This document shows, piece by piece, positions 6,030 to 6,324 of a stretch of DNA of 6,324 nucleotides. The DNA is from Armatimonadota bacterium. GTDB lineage: Bacteria > Armatimonadota > Armatimonadia > Armatimonadales > Armatimonadaceae. Position numbers and translations under genes: made by a program. The DNA is taken from NCBI GenBank assembly GCA_030833025.1, contig JAURHZ010000135.1, forward strand, positions 1-6,324. Direction: 5' to 3'. Within the stretch, counting starts at the first letter, position 1. Every line of letters starts with the position of its first letter. The notes beneath the pieces were generated by a model. That model saw only the letters and a program-made list of their open reading frames with translations, searched no databases and was not told the DNA's origin.

Positions 6030-6324
6030 ATGCAAAGTAATCCGTCTCTCCCACCAATCTGCGCCATCGATATCGGGTCAAACTCCGTCAAAATGGTCAT
6101 CGGAGACAAAAGTGGCATTCTCTGTGAAGAGGTTGTGCAGACGCGACTTGGTATTGGGATGGATGGCGGTAGTGAGCTGAGTGCGGATGCGATAGGTCAC
6201 ACGGAGGCTGCGCTCGCATCCTTTGCCGTCCTTGCCAAGCACTATGGGACAACTCGGCGGGTTGCCGTGGCTACCAGTGCGCTTCGGGATGCATCAAATG
6301 CCGATACGGCTATCGCACGCTTTA
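6030..6324 (+). CDS. Ppx/GppA family phosphatase, N-terminal part (runs off the window)
   Basis: Ninety-eight codons are open to the right edge; full-length family members are about 300-500 residues. The N-terminus shows the ASKHA phosphate-binding motif AIDIGSNSVKMVIGD (residues 12-26, with Asp14 and the GSNS turn), then a variable strand region with TRLGIGMD, and VAVATSALRDASNADTAIARF, which matches the second conserved block (ATSALRDA.N). These enzymes remove phosphate from polyphosphate (exopolyphosphatase) or from pppGpp (GppA); the N-terminus does not separate the two. Start at 6030 is chosen because AAGG (6019-6022) lies 7 bases upstream and the frame matches; the ATG at 6026 is in another frame and stops after four codons. 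It is divergent from the lipoprotein gene. Family is confident. Confidence 0.9.
   Translation, partial: MQSNPSLPPICAIDIGSNSVKMVIGDKSGILCEEVVQTRLGIGMDGGSELSADAIGHTEAALASFAVLAKHYGTTRRVAVATSALRDASNADTAIARF

Noticed and set aside
1..6324. CRISPR arrays, tRNA or rRNA genes, insertion-sequence ends, toxin-antitoxin or phage-defence genes
   Set aside because: No regular long repeats, RNA-gene motifs, transposase residues or defence-protein domains are visible; the window is filled with ordinary metabolic and signalling genes.

Overview
The window looks like a chromosomal segment of a Gram-negative-type bacterium of moderate GC content. The lipoprotein signal with Asn at +2 and the Sec-exported fasciclin protein point to a cell envelope with an exported compartment, but I cannot name the phylum. 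Eight genes are supported; two run off the window edges (a fasciclin-domain protein at the left, a Ppx/GppA phosphatase at the right). I see no rRNA, tRNA, CRISPR array, insertion sequence or convincing intrinsic terminator. Coding is dense, with two divergent intergenic regions (338-442 and 5858-6029) and one short convergent gap (3866-3910).

Left part (1-337, minus strand): N-terminal part of a secreted protein with a FAS1 (fasciclin/beta-Ig-H3) domain. Its upstream region, shared with the divergent operon, carries three GTTCCA direct repeats.

Central part (443-3865, plus strand): a tight four-gene operon with gaps of 1, 15 and 5 bases. It encodes a TusA-type sulfur carrier, a Met-rich DsrE2-type protein, a second DsrE-like protein with a C-X2-C-X4-C cluster, and a soluble hybrid histidine kinase with two receiver domains. 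The first three are the parts of a persulfide relay. Co-transcription with a kinase lacking any membrane segment suggests, as inference, that intracellular sulfane sulfur or thiol redox state is the signal, or that the kinase controls sulfur handling. This is the most interesting element of the window.

Right part: a minus-strand pair encodes a small TPR-like lipoprotein (start re-assigned to 5857) followed 6 bases later by a GlcD-type FAD-dependent D-2-hydroxyacid dehydrogenase (3911-5359). Divergent from them is the start of a Ppx/GppA-family polyphosphate/(p)ppGpp phosphatase (6030 to the edge). The 172-base divergent region holds a good extended -10 promoter for the lipoprotein and three small, almost evenly spaced inverted repeats.
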